Below, piece after piece: positions 43,593-53,689 of a stretch of 63,364 nt of DNA. This stretch comes from Alphaproteobacteria bacterium (GTDB lineage: Bacteria > Pseudomonadota > Alphaproteobacteria > Sphingomonadales > Sphingomonadaceae), in assembly GCA_030431875.1 (NCBI GenBank), contig JAUIIG010000010.1, forward strand, positions 1 to 63,364. Reading direction: 5' to 3'. Within the stretch, counting starts at the first letter, position 1. Every line of letters starts with the position of its first letter. The notes beneath the pieces were generated by a model. The model was not told the origin of the DNA and did not search any database. It saw only the letters and a program-made list of their open reading frames with translations. Both the position numbers and the translations under genes were made by a program.

Positions 43593-45143
43593 TCAGAGCG
43601 GCGAGACTTCCTCGCCCTCGCGGCTGGTATAGCGGAAGGTGCTGACCCCCGCCCCGGCCAGCGCGCTGACCATGTCCTGCGCCTCGCGCGCACTGTCGAA
43701 GGGGCCCGCAAGCAGACGATTGGTCTGGCCCCACGGCGCCACGTGGACTTCGACATTGTCGAGCAATCCGCCCGCCTCGCGCCGGATGCGTCGCCAGTCG
43801 AAGCGGAAGGCGTCGGTGTTCTGCCCGGTCGCAACCTGCACCCACTGCCGTGACGGATGGGCAGGCGGTGGCGGCGGCGGCGGTGCCTCGCGCCGGGGTT
43901 CGATTGCGGTAATGTCCACTGCGCCTGCGCTGGGACGGACAGCTTCGACCGGTCGCGAGAAATCGGCGAAGGCTTCGGCCAGCTCGACCGGTTTCCCTTC
44001 TTCTTCGGGAGCGCTGGCGGCAGGTTCTTCGACGATCTCGCCAATGTCGGCGAGCGAGAAGCCCGGCTGGACTTCGGCCCTTGCAACAGGTTGTGACTGC
44101 GGCACCGGTTCCGGCACGGGCTGCGCGAGCGCGGTGTCGATCGCTTCCTCGACAGCTTCCGCAGGCGGTTCCTCGGCCAGGTCGGCGACGGCCTCGGCGA
44201 GTTCCGCCACGCGGGCGGGTTCCGGTTGCGTTTGCGGGGTCCCGAGGGGGGCGCCGCGTGGTCGCAACCGCGCAGCACCGCTCGGCGGGCGACCGGCGGG
44301 CGCAGCGCGTCCTTCGGCGAGCGCCGCAATCTCCGGCGAGTCCACGCCCACCTCGTTGGCGTCTGGGAAACGGCCGAGGTTGGCAGCTGCAGCCTGCTGC
44401 GCCGGGGTGAGTTGGTTCATGTAGCGAAAATAGGGTGCCAGGCGCTGCGACAGACGGGGCGGCAGCATGGTTTCGGCAATGGCGATGGCCTCGGTCGACC
44501 GGCCCTGGATCGCCAGGGCAAAAGCACGGGTGCGATAGGCTCCGCGATCCTGCCTTTGCAGCAGCGGCAACAGGATGGCTTCGGATGCTTCCGCGTCGCC
44601 GGTGATGGCATGGCTCAGCGCGAGGCGGCGCAGGACTTCCGGGTTCTCCCGCCGCGACAACGATTGCCGGTAGAGCCGCTGCGCCCGGTCGTTGCGGCCC
44701 ACGAGGTCGAAGGCGAGGCCACGGTCCGCCGCATGGGGTTCGAGGTTCTCACCCGCTGCCTCTGCCTGTTCGAACAGCTCCAGCGCTTCGATAGGCTGGC
44801 CGCGCCGGACAGCGACCAGCGCCAGCCCGGCCAGGACCCGGCCATCGTTGGGCGAGACATTGCGCGCGCGGACGAAGAAGGCTTGCGCGGCACTCAGGTC
44901 GTCGAGGTCAAGCGAAGCGCGGCCTGCGGCAAGCAAGGCCGGGACACTCTCCGGATTGCGCGACAGGCGGCGCAGCGCGTCGTTAAGGGTCTCCGTTGCC
45001 GGATCCGGCAGTTGCTGAACGACCTCGCGCCCCTGCGCCTGCGCCTGCGGCGCGGCAACAATCGTTACAGCGACAAGCGCGGTACAGGAAAGCAGGCGAA
45101 TTGCGGTAACGGGCACGCGGATCATCGTCGGCGCACTATACAT
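43593..45143 (-). CDS. TPR and SPOR domain protein
   Basis: A 516-aa exported protein. A signal peptide ends in PQAQAQ (about residue 37), tetratricopeptide-like repeats follow (about 50-230), then a long Pro/Glu/Ala-rich linker (about 265-425) with a run of seven prolines, and a C-terminal SPOR domain (SRQWVQVATGQ to GVSTFRYTS). SPOR domains bind denuded septal peptidoglycan, which fits its place beside the division cluster, 35 nt after ftsZ. ATG 45125 is an alternative start. Confidence 0.88.
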   Translation of the reverse strand: MYSAPTMIRVPVTAIRLLSCTALVAVTIVAAPQAQAQGREVVQQLPDPATETLNDALRRLSRNPESVPALLAAGRASLDLDDLSAAQAFFVRARNVSPNDGRVLAGLALVAVRRGQPIEALELFEQAEAAGENLEPHAADRGLAFDLVGRNDRAQRLYRQSLSRRENPEVLRRLALSHAITGDAEASEAILLPLLQRQDRGAYRTRAFALAIQGRSTEAIAIAETMLPPRLSQRLAPYFRYMNQLTPAQQAAAANLGRFPDANEVGVDSPEIAALAEGRAAPAGRPPSGAARLRPRGAPLGTPQTQPEPARVAELAEAVADLAEEPPAEAVEEAIDTALAQPVPEPVPQSQPVARAEVQPGFSLADIGEIVEEPAASAPEEEGKPVELAEAFADFSRPVEAVRPSAGAVDITAIEPRREAPPPPPPPAHPSRQWVQVATGQNTDAFRFDWRRIRREAGGLLDNVEVHVAPWGQTNRLLAGPFDSAREAQDMVSALAGAGVSTFRYTSREGEEVSPL

Positions 45144-45178
45144 GTCTCGCTGAACGGTGCGAGAACGCTTTACCGCAA

Positions 45179-46867
45179 CTACTGGTTGTTCTGCCGCCCG
45201 AGGAAGCGCGGGATGCGCATCGAGCTGCCGCCATCGCCGTCATCATCGTCGTCGTCATCGCCATCGTCAGCACTGGGCGCCTGGCGTGAGAGGTTGGCCA
45301 TGCGTTCGAACAGCGTGCTGCCGCCGCTAGGGGCACCGCCCCCGCCGCCACCGGCACCACCGCCGCCAGCATCGCCTGACGCCGCGGCACCTTCTCCACC
45401 ACCGGAGCCACCATCACCTTCGGCAGCACCGGCGCCGCCAAGCATGCGTGCCCGGCGGCCACCCTGCGGCTGCACCGGCTCGTCGGCTTCGGCCAGGCGG
45501 CTGGCATCAAGCAGCAGCTCGTCCTGCCCGTCGCCCGACGGCTCTTCCTCTTCGATTTCCTCGAACTCGGCCTCGTCGCCCAAGTCGAGCGGTTGCTCTC
45601 CTCCGGGATCTTCGGCGGTCGGCTCGTAGGCTTCAGGTTCGGCATAACCGTCGCCCTCGTCGCTGCCGTAGGCCGTATCGTCGGCCGGTTCGGGGACGGA
45701 CTCCTCAGCTTCCTCCGCTACCTCGCCATAGGGCTCGGGGATGGCCGGAGTGGCGGGAGCTTCCTCCTCCACCGGTGCTTCCAGTTCCAGCGTATCGTCG
45801 TCCACCGGATCTTCTTCCTGCGGGATCGACAGTGCCGGCGTGCGCGGACCGCGCGAGGCCGACAGGTCGAGCGGCCGCGAGGTTTCCTGCGTCAGCTGGC
45901 CGGTCTGTTCGATACCCGTGGCGACCACGCTGACGCGGATCTTGCCGTCGAGTTCGGGGTTGAAGGCCGAGCCCCAGATGATGTTCGCCTCGGGATCGAC
46001 CAGCTCGCGAATGTGGTTCGCGGCTTCGTCGACTTCCAGCAGCTTCATGTCTTCGCCGCCGATGATCGAGATGATCACGCCCTTGGCGCCCTGCATCGAC
46101 ACGCCGTCGAGCAGCGGATTGGCAATGGCATGTTCGGCAGCTTCGAGCGCGCGATTGTCGCCCTCGCCTTCACCGGTGCCCATCATGGCCTTGCCCATCT
46201 CGCCCATCACCGAACGCACGTCAGCGAAGTCGAGGTTGATGAGGCCCGGCATCACCATCAGGTCGGTAATCGAGCGGACGCCCTGCTGCAGCACTTCGTC
46301 TGCCAGCATGAAGGCTTCCTTGAAGGTCGTCTCCGCCTTGGCCACCAGGAACAGGTTCTGGTTGGGAATGACGATCAGCGTATCGACGTGCTTCTGCAGC
46401 TCCTCGATACCGCTTTCGGCAGCGCGCATGCGGCGCGTGCCTTCGAACAGGAACGGCTTGGTCACCACACCGACGGTGAGGATGCCCTTGTCGCGCGCGA
46501 TCTGAGCGATGACCGGCGCTGCGCCGGTGCCGGTGCCACCGCCCATGCCGGCAGCGATGAAGACCATGTTCACGCCTTCCAGCGCGCGGGTGATCTCCTC
46601 GACCGTTTCTTCGGCAGCAGCACGGCCGACTTCGGGGCGCGAACCGGCACCAAGGCCCTGGGTGATATCCGGCCCCAGCTGGATGCGGTGTTCCGCTGCG
46701 GAAGTGTTGAGCGCCTGCGCATCGGTATTGGCGACGATGAAATCGACACCTTCGATTTCCGCCTCGATCATGTTGGCAATCGCATTGCCGCCAGCGCCGC
46801 CGACGCCGATCACCGTGATCCGCGGGCGCAGCTCTTCCACCGAAGGCGGGCCAATATTGATGCTCAT
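45179..46867 (-). CDS. ftsZ: Cell division protein FtsZ with a long acidic/glycine linker
   Basis: A 562-aa tubulin-like GTPase forming the Z-ring. The GTP signature GGGTGTG is at residues 109-115, with an intact T7 loop ([11 protein letters not shown]) and GTPase core to about 320. A very long C-terminal linker follows: Glu/Pro-rich, then Gly-rich (six or more in a row), the FERMANLSR motif, an Asp run, and the C-terminal peptide [10 protein letters not shown] that binds FtsA. Typical FtsZ is about 380-400 aa, though alphaproteobacteria run longer. The upstream gap is 107 nt, unlike the rest of the cluster. Confidence 0.97.
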   Translation of the reverse strand: MSINIGPPSVEELRPRITVIGVGGAGGNAIANMIEAEIEGVDFIVANTDAQALNTSAAEHRIQLGPDITQGLGAGSRPEVGRAAAEETVEEITRALEGVNMVFIAAGMGGGTGTGAAPVIAQIARDKGILTVGVVTKPFLFEGTRRMRAAESGIEELQKHVDTLIVIPNQNLFLVAKAETTFKEAFMLADEVLQQGVRSITDLMVMPGLINLDFADVRSVMGEMGKAMMGTGEGEGDNRALEAAEHAIANPLLDGVSMQGAKGVIISIIGGEDMKLLEVDEAANHIRELVDPEANIIWGSAFNPELDGKIRVSVVATGIEQTGQLTQETSRPLDLSASRGPRTPALSIPQEEDPVDDDTLELEAPVEEEAPATPAIPEPYGEVAEEAEESVPEPADDTAYGSDEGDGYAEPEAYEPTAEDPGGEQPLDLGDEAEFEEIEEEEPSGDGQDELLLDASRLAEADEPVQPQGGRRARMLGGAGAAEGDGGSGGGEGAAASGDAGGGGAGGGGGGAPSGGSTLFERMANLSRQAPSADDGDDDDDDDGDGGSSMRIPRFLGRQNNQ

Positions 46868-46974
46868 CTCGTCTTCTCCTCGGCAGGCCTAGGATTTCTG
46901 CCGTTCTCTTCCTTGCCACAAAGGCAGGCGGTTAAGGATAAGTGGCTCAGCACTATCCACAACTTGGCTGCCCC
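46868..46974 (-). promoter_or_regulatory. ftsZ upstream region with a DnaA-box-like site
   Basis: The only sizeable gap in the division cluster. It has CTATCCACA (46953-46961), one mismatch from the DnaA box TTATCCACA, and on the minus strand TTATCCTTAACC (46931-46942), which includes a TTAACC half-site like that of CtrA. GGAG precedes the ftsZ ATG. A dedicated ftsZ promoter under cell-cycle control, as in Caulobacter, is inferred. Confidence 0.45.
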
Positions 46975-48273
46975 TCAGAAATACTCCCGCATGGCGGTCC
47001 AGATACGAACGAGCGTGGTTAGCGGTCCGTAAGATGTCGTGCGGGTGAAGCGCGATCCGATCGCGCGGATGTCTATCGGGTCTTCCGCGGCGTAGAGCAC
47101 CAGGCCCGCCAGCGTGGCGAAACCGGGCGACGTATGGGCTTCGGGAAGGCCGCGCAGGGCCACCGGCTTGCCGATCCGTGCGGGGACGCCAAGCACGCCC
47201 TGGGCATAGTCGGCCAACCCCGCCAGCTCTGCCCCGCCGCCGGTGATCACCACCTGGCGGGCGCTGGAACCGGGCGCGGACCCGGTAAAACCCATGGCAT
47301 CCAATGCCTTGGCGACGTCACTCATCAGCATGTCGAGCTCGCCGGTGATCACACCGATCAGTTCGGCACGGGGGATTTCCTGCGGCGCATCGCGCTTGCG
47401 GGCGACCGGCGCAGCATTGTCGTCACCCGGCGTCACGACGGCAATCATCTCGCGGTGGTCCGTCGGGCTGGCGATGGCAGAACCGGACACGCACTTCAGT
47501 CGTTCGGCCTGGAACCGGCGCACCGAGAAGGCCGAAGCGATGGCATCGGTGATGTCGGCAGAACCGCGCGGAATGGCGGTGAGGCCCACCAGCATGCCGC
47601 CAGCGTAAACCGAAACATTGGTCACTTCGCCGCCCATTTCGACCATGGCGACACCAAGGTCGCGTTCCTCGGCGGTCAGGCAGGCATATCCGGTCGCCAA
47701 TGGTGAAGCTACGACACCTTCGACTTCGAGGTGCGCATTCTGCACCGCTTCGGTGAGGTTCCGCACGGGCGCGCCATCAGCCAGCATGACGTGGACATCG
47801 ACGCCGAGGCGTTCTGCATGCAGGCCCTTGGGGTTGGAGACGCCGTGCGCCCCGTCGAGGAAATAGCACGCTGGTTGGGCATGGAGCACGGTGCGGCCGT
47901 CGGGCTCAAGGCTCTCGCGCGCAGTCACCAGCAGCGCCTCGATGTCCTCTTCCTCCACGCGCCTGCCGCCGATGCCGATCTCCACCGGACGGATCTCGCT
48001 GGCGAGGCCCGCGCCCGAACAGCCGATCCAGACAGAGTCGACACTGGTCCCGGCGAGTTTCTCGGCCCGCTCCAGCGCGTCGCGCACGGCATAGGTGGCG
48101 GCCGCCATGTCGACGACATAGCCGCGCTTGATGCCCTGCGAGGCGCGGTGGCCGCTGCCCAGTACCTGCATTTCGCCACCTTCGGTCAGGCCCGCGATGA
48201 TCGCCGACACTTGGAAGGAGCCGATGTTCACCGCGCCAAAAACGCGTGCCAGCCGCTGCTGCGGAGCTACCAT
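46975..48273 (-). CDS. ftsA: Cell division protein FtsA
   Basis: A 432-aa actin-like ATPase tethering FtsZ to the membrane. It has GAVNIGSFQVSAIIA (phosphate 1 region), a Ser-His-rich 1C domain, EMGGEVTNVSVY (phosphate 2), VITGGGAELAG (adenosine) and the C-terminal amphipathic helix RIWTAMREYF. Its ATG overlaps the ftsQ stop by one base (TGATG). Confidence 0.96.
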   Translation of the reverse strand: MVAPQQRLARVFGAVNIGSFQVSAIIAGLTEGGEMQVLGSGHRASQGIKRGYVVDMAAATYAVRDALERAEKLAGTSVDSVWIGCSGAGLASEIRPVEIGIGGRRVEEEDIEALLVTARESLEPDGRTVLHAQPACYFLDGAHGVSNPKGLHAERLGVDVHVMLADGAPVRNLTEAVQNAHLEVEGVVASPLATGYACLTAEERDLGVAMVEMGGEVTNVSVYAGGMLVGLTAIPRGSADITDAIASAFSVRRFQAERLKCVSGSAIASPTDHREMIAVVTPGDDNAAPVARKRDAPQEIPRAELIGVITGELDMLMSDVAKALDAMGFTGSAPGSSARQVVITGGGAELAGLADYAQGVLGVPARIGKPVALRGLPEAHTSPGFATLAGLVLYAAEDPIDIRAIGSRFTRTTSYGPLTTLVRIWTAMREYF

Positions 48274-49190
48274 CAGCTGTCCTCCTGTTCCTGCAAGTCA
48301 AGTTCCTGCTGCTCGGCCCGGCCGGGCACGCGCATGTACATGCGCGGCGGGTTACGCATGTCGAACGCCACCACCTCGCCGCCGATCAGGCGGTGGACGC
48401 CATCGGCCTGGGCGAAACTTATCAAGGCCGCCGCAGCGCGCTCCTCGCCATCGGGCAGGGCGAGCTGCTGCTCGGTCTCGAAAATGATGTTCCAGCGCCG
48501 GTTGCCGACCCATTCCGCGCCGATCACCCGGTTCTTGAGCGCGGGCGCCGCGTCGAGCAGCTGGTCCAGCGCTTCGACCTGCGACTGCGCGCCGGGGCCT
48601 TTGATCAGCAGGTATTCGGCCGCGTCCGCCTCGCTGATCGGCTCCAGTTCGACGCCCGTGGGGTCGATCAGCATCAGCCGGTCGGCGCGGCGCAGGACGG
48701 CGTGCGGTTCACGCTCGATGATATCGACCACCAGCCCATCGGGCAGCTGGCGCGAAACGCGCGCGTCGCGCACCCAAGGCAGGGTCATCAGGTCATCGCG
48801 CAGGCCCTCGGTATCGACGCGGGTCATGGCCAGGTCGCGCTGGCCGAAGGCACGCTCGTAGATGGCATTATCGTTCATGCGGTCGGTGCCCAGCACCTTG
48901 ATCCGCGTCAGCTTGAAGCCGGCGTTGCTGGCCATGTGGGCGAACCGGTCCGAAGCGACTGCCGTCGCGCCGGATACTTGCGCCAGCCAGGCAAGCCCCA
49001 CCAGCGCGCCGCCAAGGATCAGCACGGTAAAGGCCTTCTGCAACTGCTCGGTCGTGAACGGCAAGAGCGCCAGCGCGCGGCCGAAGATCGACTGTCCGGT
49101 CGTTCGCGCGGTCCGCACCTTGCGACTGGTGCCAGCCTTACGCGCCTGCCGGCGGACGCCTTGCGTCTTGCGGGTATTCGTCCGCGCCAT
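48273..49190 (-). CDS. ftsQ: Cell division protein FtsQ
   Basis: A 305-aa bitopic divisome protein. A basic cytoplasmic N-terminus (about 1-50) is followed by one transmembrane helix (about 55-75), the POTRA domain (FKLTRIKVLGTDRMNDNAIYER to LPWVRDARVSRQLPDGL) and the beta domain (EREPHAVLRR, LIDPTGVELEPI). ATG 49190 gives a one-base overlap with ddl. Confidence 0.95.
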   Translation of the reverse strand: MARTNTRKTQGVRRQARKAGTSRKVRTARTTGQSIFGRALALLPFTTEQLQKAFTVLILGGALVGLAWLAQVSGATAVASDRFAHMASNAGFKLTRIKVLGTDRMNDNAIYERAFGQRDLAMTRVDTEGLRDDLMTLPWVRDARVSRQLPDGLVVDIIEREPHAVLRRADRLMLIDPTGVELEPISEADAAEYLLIKGPGAQSQVEALDQLLDAAPALKNRVIGAEWVGNRRWNIIFETEQQLALPDGEERAAAALISFAQADGVHRLIGGEVVAFDMRNPPRMYMRVPGRAEQQELDLQEQEDS

Positions 49191-50146
49191 CAGAGCTTGC
49201 CCGCGCGCCGCAACGCGTCCTCGACTATCATCTCGCACAGTTCGGGATATTCAATGCCGCAGTAGCGCGCCTGTTCGGGCACCAGGCTGAGCGGCGTCAT
49301 GCCCGGCTGGGTATTGGTCTCCAGCAGGAACAGCCCCGCCTCACCGCGCTCGTCGTCCCAGCGATAGTCGGAACGCGAGACGCCGTGGCAACCCAACCGC
49401 TGGTGCGCCTGCATGGCGAATTCGAGGCACAGCCGCTCGATCTCAGGCGGCAGGTCAGCCGGGAAGATGTGCTGCGTGCGACCTTCGGTGTACTTGTTTT
49501 CGTAATCGTAGAACCCGCTGGCGACGATCAATTCTGTCACACCCAGCGCACGCGGGCCTTCGGGCGTGTCGATCACCGCCGTGGTGAGTTCCCGGCCCCG
49601 GATGAAGGGTTCGGCAAGCAAGGTCTTAAAGTCCTGCCACGGCCCCTTGGCATCGCGGCTGATCGGATTGCCGCAATTGCTGTCATCGGTGACGATGGCG
49701 ACCCCGACCGAAGAGCCTTCGTTGACAGGCTTGAGCACATAGGGTCGCGCAATCGGGTCACCGGCGTAGAGTTCCTCCGACTGCACCACGCGGCCACCCG
49801 GCATGGGGATGCCGTGCGGCACCAGTGCGTGCTTGGTCAGTTCCTTGTCGATGGCAATCACCGAGGTGGCCAGCCCTGCGTGGGTGTAGGGAATGCCCAT
49901 CAGGTCGAGCATGCCCTGCACCGTGCCGTCTTCACCCGGCGCACCGTGCAGCGCGTTGAACACCACGTCGGGCGCGGCTTCGCGCACCTTGGCGGCAACA
50001 TCGCGGTCCATGTCGAGCCGGGTGACCTTGTGGCCCACACTTTCCAGCGCATCAGCCACGCCCTTGCCGCTCATCAACGAGACTTCGCGCTCGTTGGCCC
50101 AGCCGCCCATCAGGACGAGCACGTGGAGGGGGGAGAGCCGAGCCAC
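49190..50146 (-). CDS. ddl: D-alanine-D-alanine ligase
   Basis: A 318-aa ATP-grasp enzyme making D-Ala-D-Ala for peptidoglycan. It has LMGGWANEREVSLMSG, NALHGAPGEDGTVQG, the ATP-binding KPVNEGSSVGV and the metal-binding LLETNTQPGMT. It starts with GTG 50146, whose G is the last base of the murB stop TAG. The length is typical. Confidence 0.96.
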   Translation of the reverse strand: MARLSPLHVLVLMGGWANEREVSLMSGKGVADALESVGHKVTRLDMDRDVAAKVREAAPDVVFNALHGAPGEDGTVQGMLDLMGIPYTHAGLATSVIAIDKELTKHALVPHGIPMPGGRVVQSEELYAGDPIARPYVLKPVNEGSSVGVAIVTDDSNCGNPISRDAKGPWQDFKTLLAEPFIRGRELTTAVIDTPEGPRALGVTELIVASGFYDYENKYTEGRTQHIFPADLPPEIERLCLEFAMQAHQRLGCHGVSRSDYRWDDERGEAGLFLLETNTQPGMTPLSLVPEQARYCGIEYPELCEMIVEDALRRAGKL

Positions 50147-51087
50147 TACCAACGTCCCACCCGCTTGATTTCCCATTCCAGCGTCACGCCGGTCTTCTCC
50201 GCCACGCGGCGGCGGACTTCCTCGCCCAGCCCTTCGATGTCCGCGCTGGTGGCTTCACCCGTGTTGATCAGGAAATTGGCGTGTTTTTCGCTCACCTGTG
50301 CACCGCCCAAGGTCAATCCGCGACATCCTGCCTCATCGACCAACTGCCAGGCCTTGGCAGCATTTGCATCGCTGGACGGGTTCTTGAAAGTCGATCCGCC
50401 GGTCTTGGTTCGCAGCGGCTGTGATTGCTCGCGTGCTGCGCCGATCCGGTCCATCTCTGCGCCGATCTCTGCCGGATCGCCCGGGACACCCTTGAACCGG
50501 GCGGCCACGACGATGGCACCGTCTGGCAAGCGCGAGTGACGATAGGTATAGCCGAGGTCTTCCACCGGCAGTGTGACCAGCGTGCCGTCGGGCAGCACCA
50601 CGTCGCAATCGACGAGGATATCGGCCACCTCGCGGCCATAGGCACCGCCGTTCATGCGCACGAAACCGCCGACCGTGCCGGGAATGCCGCGCAGGAACTC
50701 GAGGCCGGCAATCCCGGCATCGCGCGCTTGGCTGGCAACGAGGATACCCGGCGCACCGCCGCCGCATTCGATCACGCAGTCGCGCTTTACCTCCACACTG
50801 GCGAAGGGCTTGCCCAGCCGCACCACGACGCCGGGCACACCGCCATCGCGGATGATGAGGTTGGAGCCGAGACCGAGCGCCATCACCGGCGTACCGGGCG
50901 CAAGGCGTGACATGAAGGTGGTCAGGTCCTCGGTATCGGCAGGTTCGAACAGCCAGTCGGCCTTGCCGCCGCTCTTGAACCAGACGAGCTTGGCCAGCGG
51001 CGCATCGGCCTTCAGAGCGCCGCGCACGTCGGTAGGGATGGTGCCGCCCACGGCGGGAGCTTCGTCAGCCTGGCGCATACCGCTCAT
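50146..51087 (-). CDS. murB: UDP-N-acetylenolpyruvoylglucosamine reductase
   Basis: A 313-aa flavoenzyme. The FAD-binding segment [14 protein letters not shown] and the substrate-binding [18 protein letters not shown] are intact, with the proton-donor Ser in [11 protein letters not shown] 51087 gives an ATGA overlap with murC; the longer frame upstream is rejected. Confidence 0.96.
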   Translation of the reverse strand: MSGMRQADEAPAVGGTIPTDVRGALKADAPLAKLVWFKSGGKADWLFEPADTEDLTTFMSRLAPGTPVMALGLGSNLIIRDGGVPGVVVRLGKPFASVEVKRDCVIECGGGAPGILVASQARDAGIAGLEFLRGIPGTVGGFVRMNGGAYGREVADILVDCDVVLPDGTLVTLPVEDLGYTYRHSRLPDGAIVVAARFKGVPGDPAEIGAEMDRIGAAREQSQPLRTKTGGSTFKNPSSDANAAKAWQLVDEAGCRGLTLGGAQVSEKHANFLINTGEATSADIEGLGEEVRRRVAEKTGVTLEWEIKRVGRW

Positions 51088-52505
51088 GCCGCGCCCCCTG
51101 CCCGCAAGCCGTTCACAGCGCCAGCGAGGCCAGCTGCCCACTTGGTGATATCCCCGGCGCCAAGGCAAACGACGATATCGCCGGGCTGCACTTCGCCGGC
51201 CAGTTGCGCGGCAAGGTCGTCAGCACCGGTAACAGGCACGGCATGGCGATGACCGCGCGCCTTGAGGCCAGCGACCAGCGCGTGTTCGTCAACGCCATCA
51301 ATCGGGTCCTCGCCCGCCGGATAGACCGGTGCGGCATAGACAAGGTCAGCGTCGCTGAAGGCGCCCTGGAACTCGCTCAGCAAGTCCCGCAGGCGGGTGT
51401 AGCGGTGCGGCTGGGCCACGGCGATCACGCGGCCTTTCGCAGCGTCGCGGGAAGCGGAGAGCACGGCGCGTATTTCCACCGGGTGGTGGGCATAGTCGTC
51501 GATCACGCGCACGTCGGGCTCAATCGTGCCGACGTGGGTAAAGCGCCGCCGCACCCCGCCAAAGCGCGAGAAGCCGGAGCGGATGGTGTCGTGCTCGCAG
51601 CCCATTTCCAGCGCCACGGCAATGGCCGCGCAGGCGTTCTGCACGTTGTGGCGGCCCGGCATGGGCAGCACGATATTGTCCACCCGCCGCTCGGTGCCGT
51701 CACGCTCGCGCTGGACCGCGTCAAAACGGGTCGAACCACCTTCGGCCACGATATTCTCCGCCCGCACGTCGGCGTGGGGGCTGAAGCCGTAGGTAATCAC
51801 CCGCCGGTCACGCACCTTGGCAATGACGTTTTGCACCTCCGGGTGATCGACGCAGAGCACTGCCGCGCCGTAGAAGGGCACGTTCTCGATGAACTGGACG
51901 AAAGCATCCTTCACCGCGTCGAAGGAGCCGTAGTGGTCGAGGTGTTCGGGATCGATGTTGGTGACCACCGCGATCGTGCCGTCGAGCCGCAGGAAGGAAC
52001 CGTCGCTCTCGTCGGCCTCCACCACCATCCACTCGCTGTCGCCCAGCCGCGCGTTGGAGCCGTAGCTTTCGATAATGCCGCCGTTGATCACGGTCGGATC
52101 CACCCCGCCTGCATCGAGCAGGGCTGCCACCATCGAGGTTGTCGTGGTCTTTCCGTGCGTGCCGGCGACGGCAACCGTGCTCTTCAACCGCATCAGCTCG
52201 GCGAGCATTTCCGCACGCCGCACCACGGGGATGCGGGCTTCCAGCGCGGCGGCGACTTCGGGATTGGTGCGCTTCACCGCAGTCGAGGTCACGACCACGG
52301 CAGCATCACCAAGATTGGCAGCGTCATGACCAATGTGCACGGCAATCCCGCGATCGCGCAGGCGCTGCACGCTCGCACCTTCGGACAGGTCGCTGCCCTG
52401 CACCTTGTAGCCAAGGTTATCCATGACCTCGGCAATGCCCGACATGCCGATACCGCCGATGCCGACGAAATGGATCGTACCAATATCGGTGGGGACGCCT
52501 TTCAC
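51084..52505 (-). CDS. murC: UDP-N-acetylmuramate-L-alanine ligase
   Basis: A 473-aa Mur ligase. The N-terminal Rossmann motif is [13 protein letters not shown], the ATP loop is [10 protein letters not shown], and [10 protein letters not shown] and [11 protein letters not shown] follow; [10 protein letters not shown] is in the C-terminal domain. It starts with GTG in a GTGA overlap with murG. Confidence 0.97.
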   Translation of the reverse strand: MKGVPTDIGTIHFVGIGGIGMSGIAEVMDNLGYKVQGSDLSEGASVQRLRDRGIAVHIGHDAANLGDAAVVVTSTAVKRTNPEVAAALEARIPVVRRAEMLAELMRLKSTVAVAGTHGKTTTTSMVAALLDAGGVDPTVINGGIIESYGSNARLGDSEWMVVEADESDGSFLRLDGTIAVVTNIDPEHLDHYGSFDAVKDAFVQFIENVPFYGAAVLCVDHPEVQNVIAKVRDRRVITYGFSPHADVRAENIVAEGGSTRFDAVQRERDGTERRVDNIVLPMPGRHNVQNACAAIAVALEMGCEHDTIRSGFSRFGGVRRRFTHVGTIEPDVRVIDDYAHHPVEIRAVLSASRDAAKGRVIAVAQPHRYTRLRDLLSEFQGAFSDADLVYAAPVYPAGEDPIDGVDEHALVAGLKARGHRHAVPVTGADDLAAQLAGEVQPGDIVVCLGAGDITKWAAGLAGAVNGLRAGGAA

Positions 52506-53689
52506 TCGGCAGTCTCCCGCGTCGCGGCCTGGGTTACCTGTTCGGCAGAGCGTTTCTCACCGCTGCCGACGCGGATCACGTCCATCATGTCCGCCCCGCC
52601 GAAGCTCTCGACGAGGTCGGCAAGGTCCTTCGCTGCATCCGGACGCCCACAATTCCATGCGCCATGTGCGGCATTGGCGAGCGTTTCGGGGCGCTGCGCC
52701 ATGGCGTTGATCTGCTTGGCCAGTTCCTTGGCGGTGAAATTGTGCTGGCGGATCGAGCGCGCCCCGCCCGCCTTCACCACTTCGCGCACATTGGCGGCCT
52801 GGTGGTCGTCAGTGGCAATGGGCAACGGCACCAGTATCGCCGGTCGACCCACTGCCGTCAGCTCGGCTATGGTCGAGGCTCCCGCACGCCCGATGAACAG
52901 GTGCGCATCGGCAAGACGTGCGGCCATGTCTTCGAAATAGCTTCCGAGCTCGGCCGGAATGTCGTGCCCGGCATAGCGCGCCCGCACGGCTTCGAGGTCT
53001 TCGGGGCGGCACTGCTGCGTCACCTGCAACCGCTCGCGCAGCGCCGGGGCCAGCATCGACAGGCCATCGGGAACGACTTCGGACAGCACGCGGGCACCCT
53101 GGCTGCCGCCTGTCACCAGCACGCGAAACAGGCCGTCTTCGGTAAAGGCTGGGAACGGTTCGTCGCGCAGGGCGAGCACGCCCGGTCGCACCGGATTGCC
53201 GACCAGCACGGTCTTGTCTTCGAACTTGGGCTTGAGCCGGTCGACCTCGGGATAGGAAAGCGCGATGGCATCGACGCGGCCTGCCATAAGGCGGTTCACG
53301 CGGCCGAGCACGGCATTCTGTTCGTGCACCACGGTCGGGATGCCCATCGACTGTGCGCCAAGCAGTGCCGGGAGGGCAGGATAGCCGCCAAAGCCGATCA
53401 CCGCGCTGGGGTTGAAATTCTGGTAGACCCGCTTGGCCATCGAGCGGCCCTTGAGCACGGCCATGATCCCGCCGAACCACTTGAGTGGGTTCTTGCCGAA
53501 CCGGCCTGCGGGCAGGACGTGAGTGGTAAGGAAATCGGGCTTGCCGGGAATGGCCGCCCCGCGCTCGTCAGTGATCAGCGCGACATGGTGGCCGCGCCGT
53601 TCCAGCTCGTGCGCCAGTGCGAATGCGGGCGTCAGGTGCCCGCCAGTGCCGCCCGCAGCGAGCACGAAATGCCGTGACGAGGCCGTCAT
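52502..53689 (-). CDS. murG: UDP-GlcNAc transferase MurG
   Basis: A 395-aa GT28 transferase making lipid II at the inner membrane. It has [41 protein letters not shown] and the UDP-binding [14 protein letters not shown]. An extra C-terminal tail of about 25 residues extends beyond the core. ATG 53689 gives an ATGA overlap with ftsW. Confidence 0.97.
   Translation of the reverse strand: MTASSRHFVLAAGGTGGHLTPAFALAHELERRGHHVALITDERGAAIPGKPDFLTTHVLPAGRFGKNPLKWFGGIMAVLKGRSMAKRVYQNFNPSAVIGFGGYPALPALLGAQSMGIPTVVHEQNAVLGRVNRLMAGRVDAIALSYPEVDRLKPKFEDKTVLVGNPVRPGVLALRDEPFPAFTEDGLFRVLVTGGSQGARVLSEVVPDGLSMLAPALRERLQVTQQCRPEDLEAVRARYAGHDIPAELGSYFEDMAARLADAHLFIGRAGASTIAELTAVGRPAILVPLPIATDDHQAANVREVVKAGGARSIRQHNFTAKELAKQINAMAQRPETLANAAHGAWNCGRPDAAKDLADLVESFGGADMMDVIRVGSGEKRSAEQVTQAATRETAE

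Noticed and set aside
51204-52940. A 578-codon plus-strand frame opposite murC and murG
   Set aside because: It crosses the overlap of two certain genes and reads as His/Arg/Val-rich shadow sequence.
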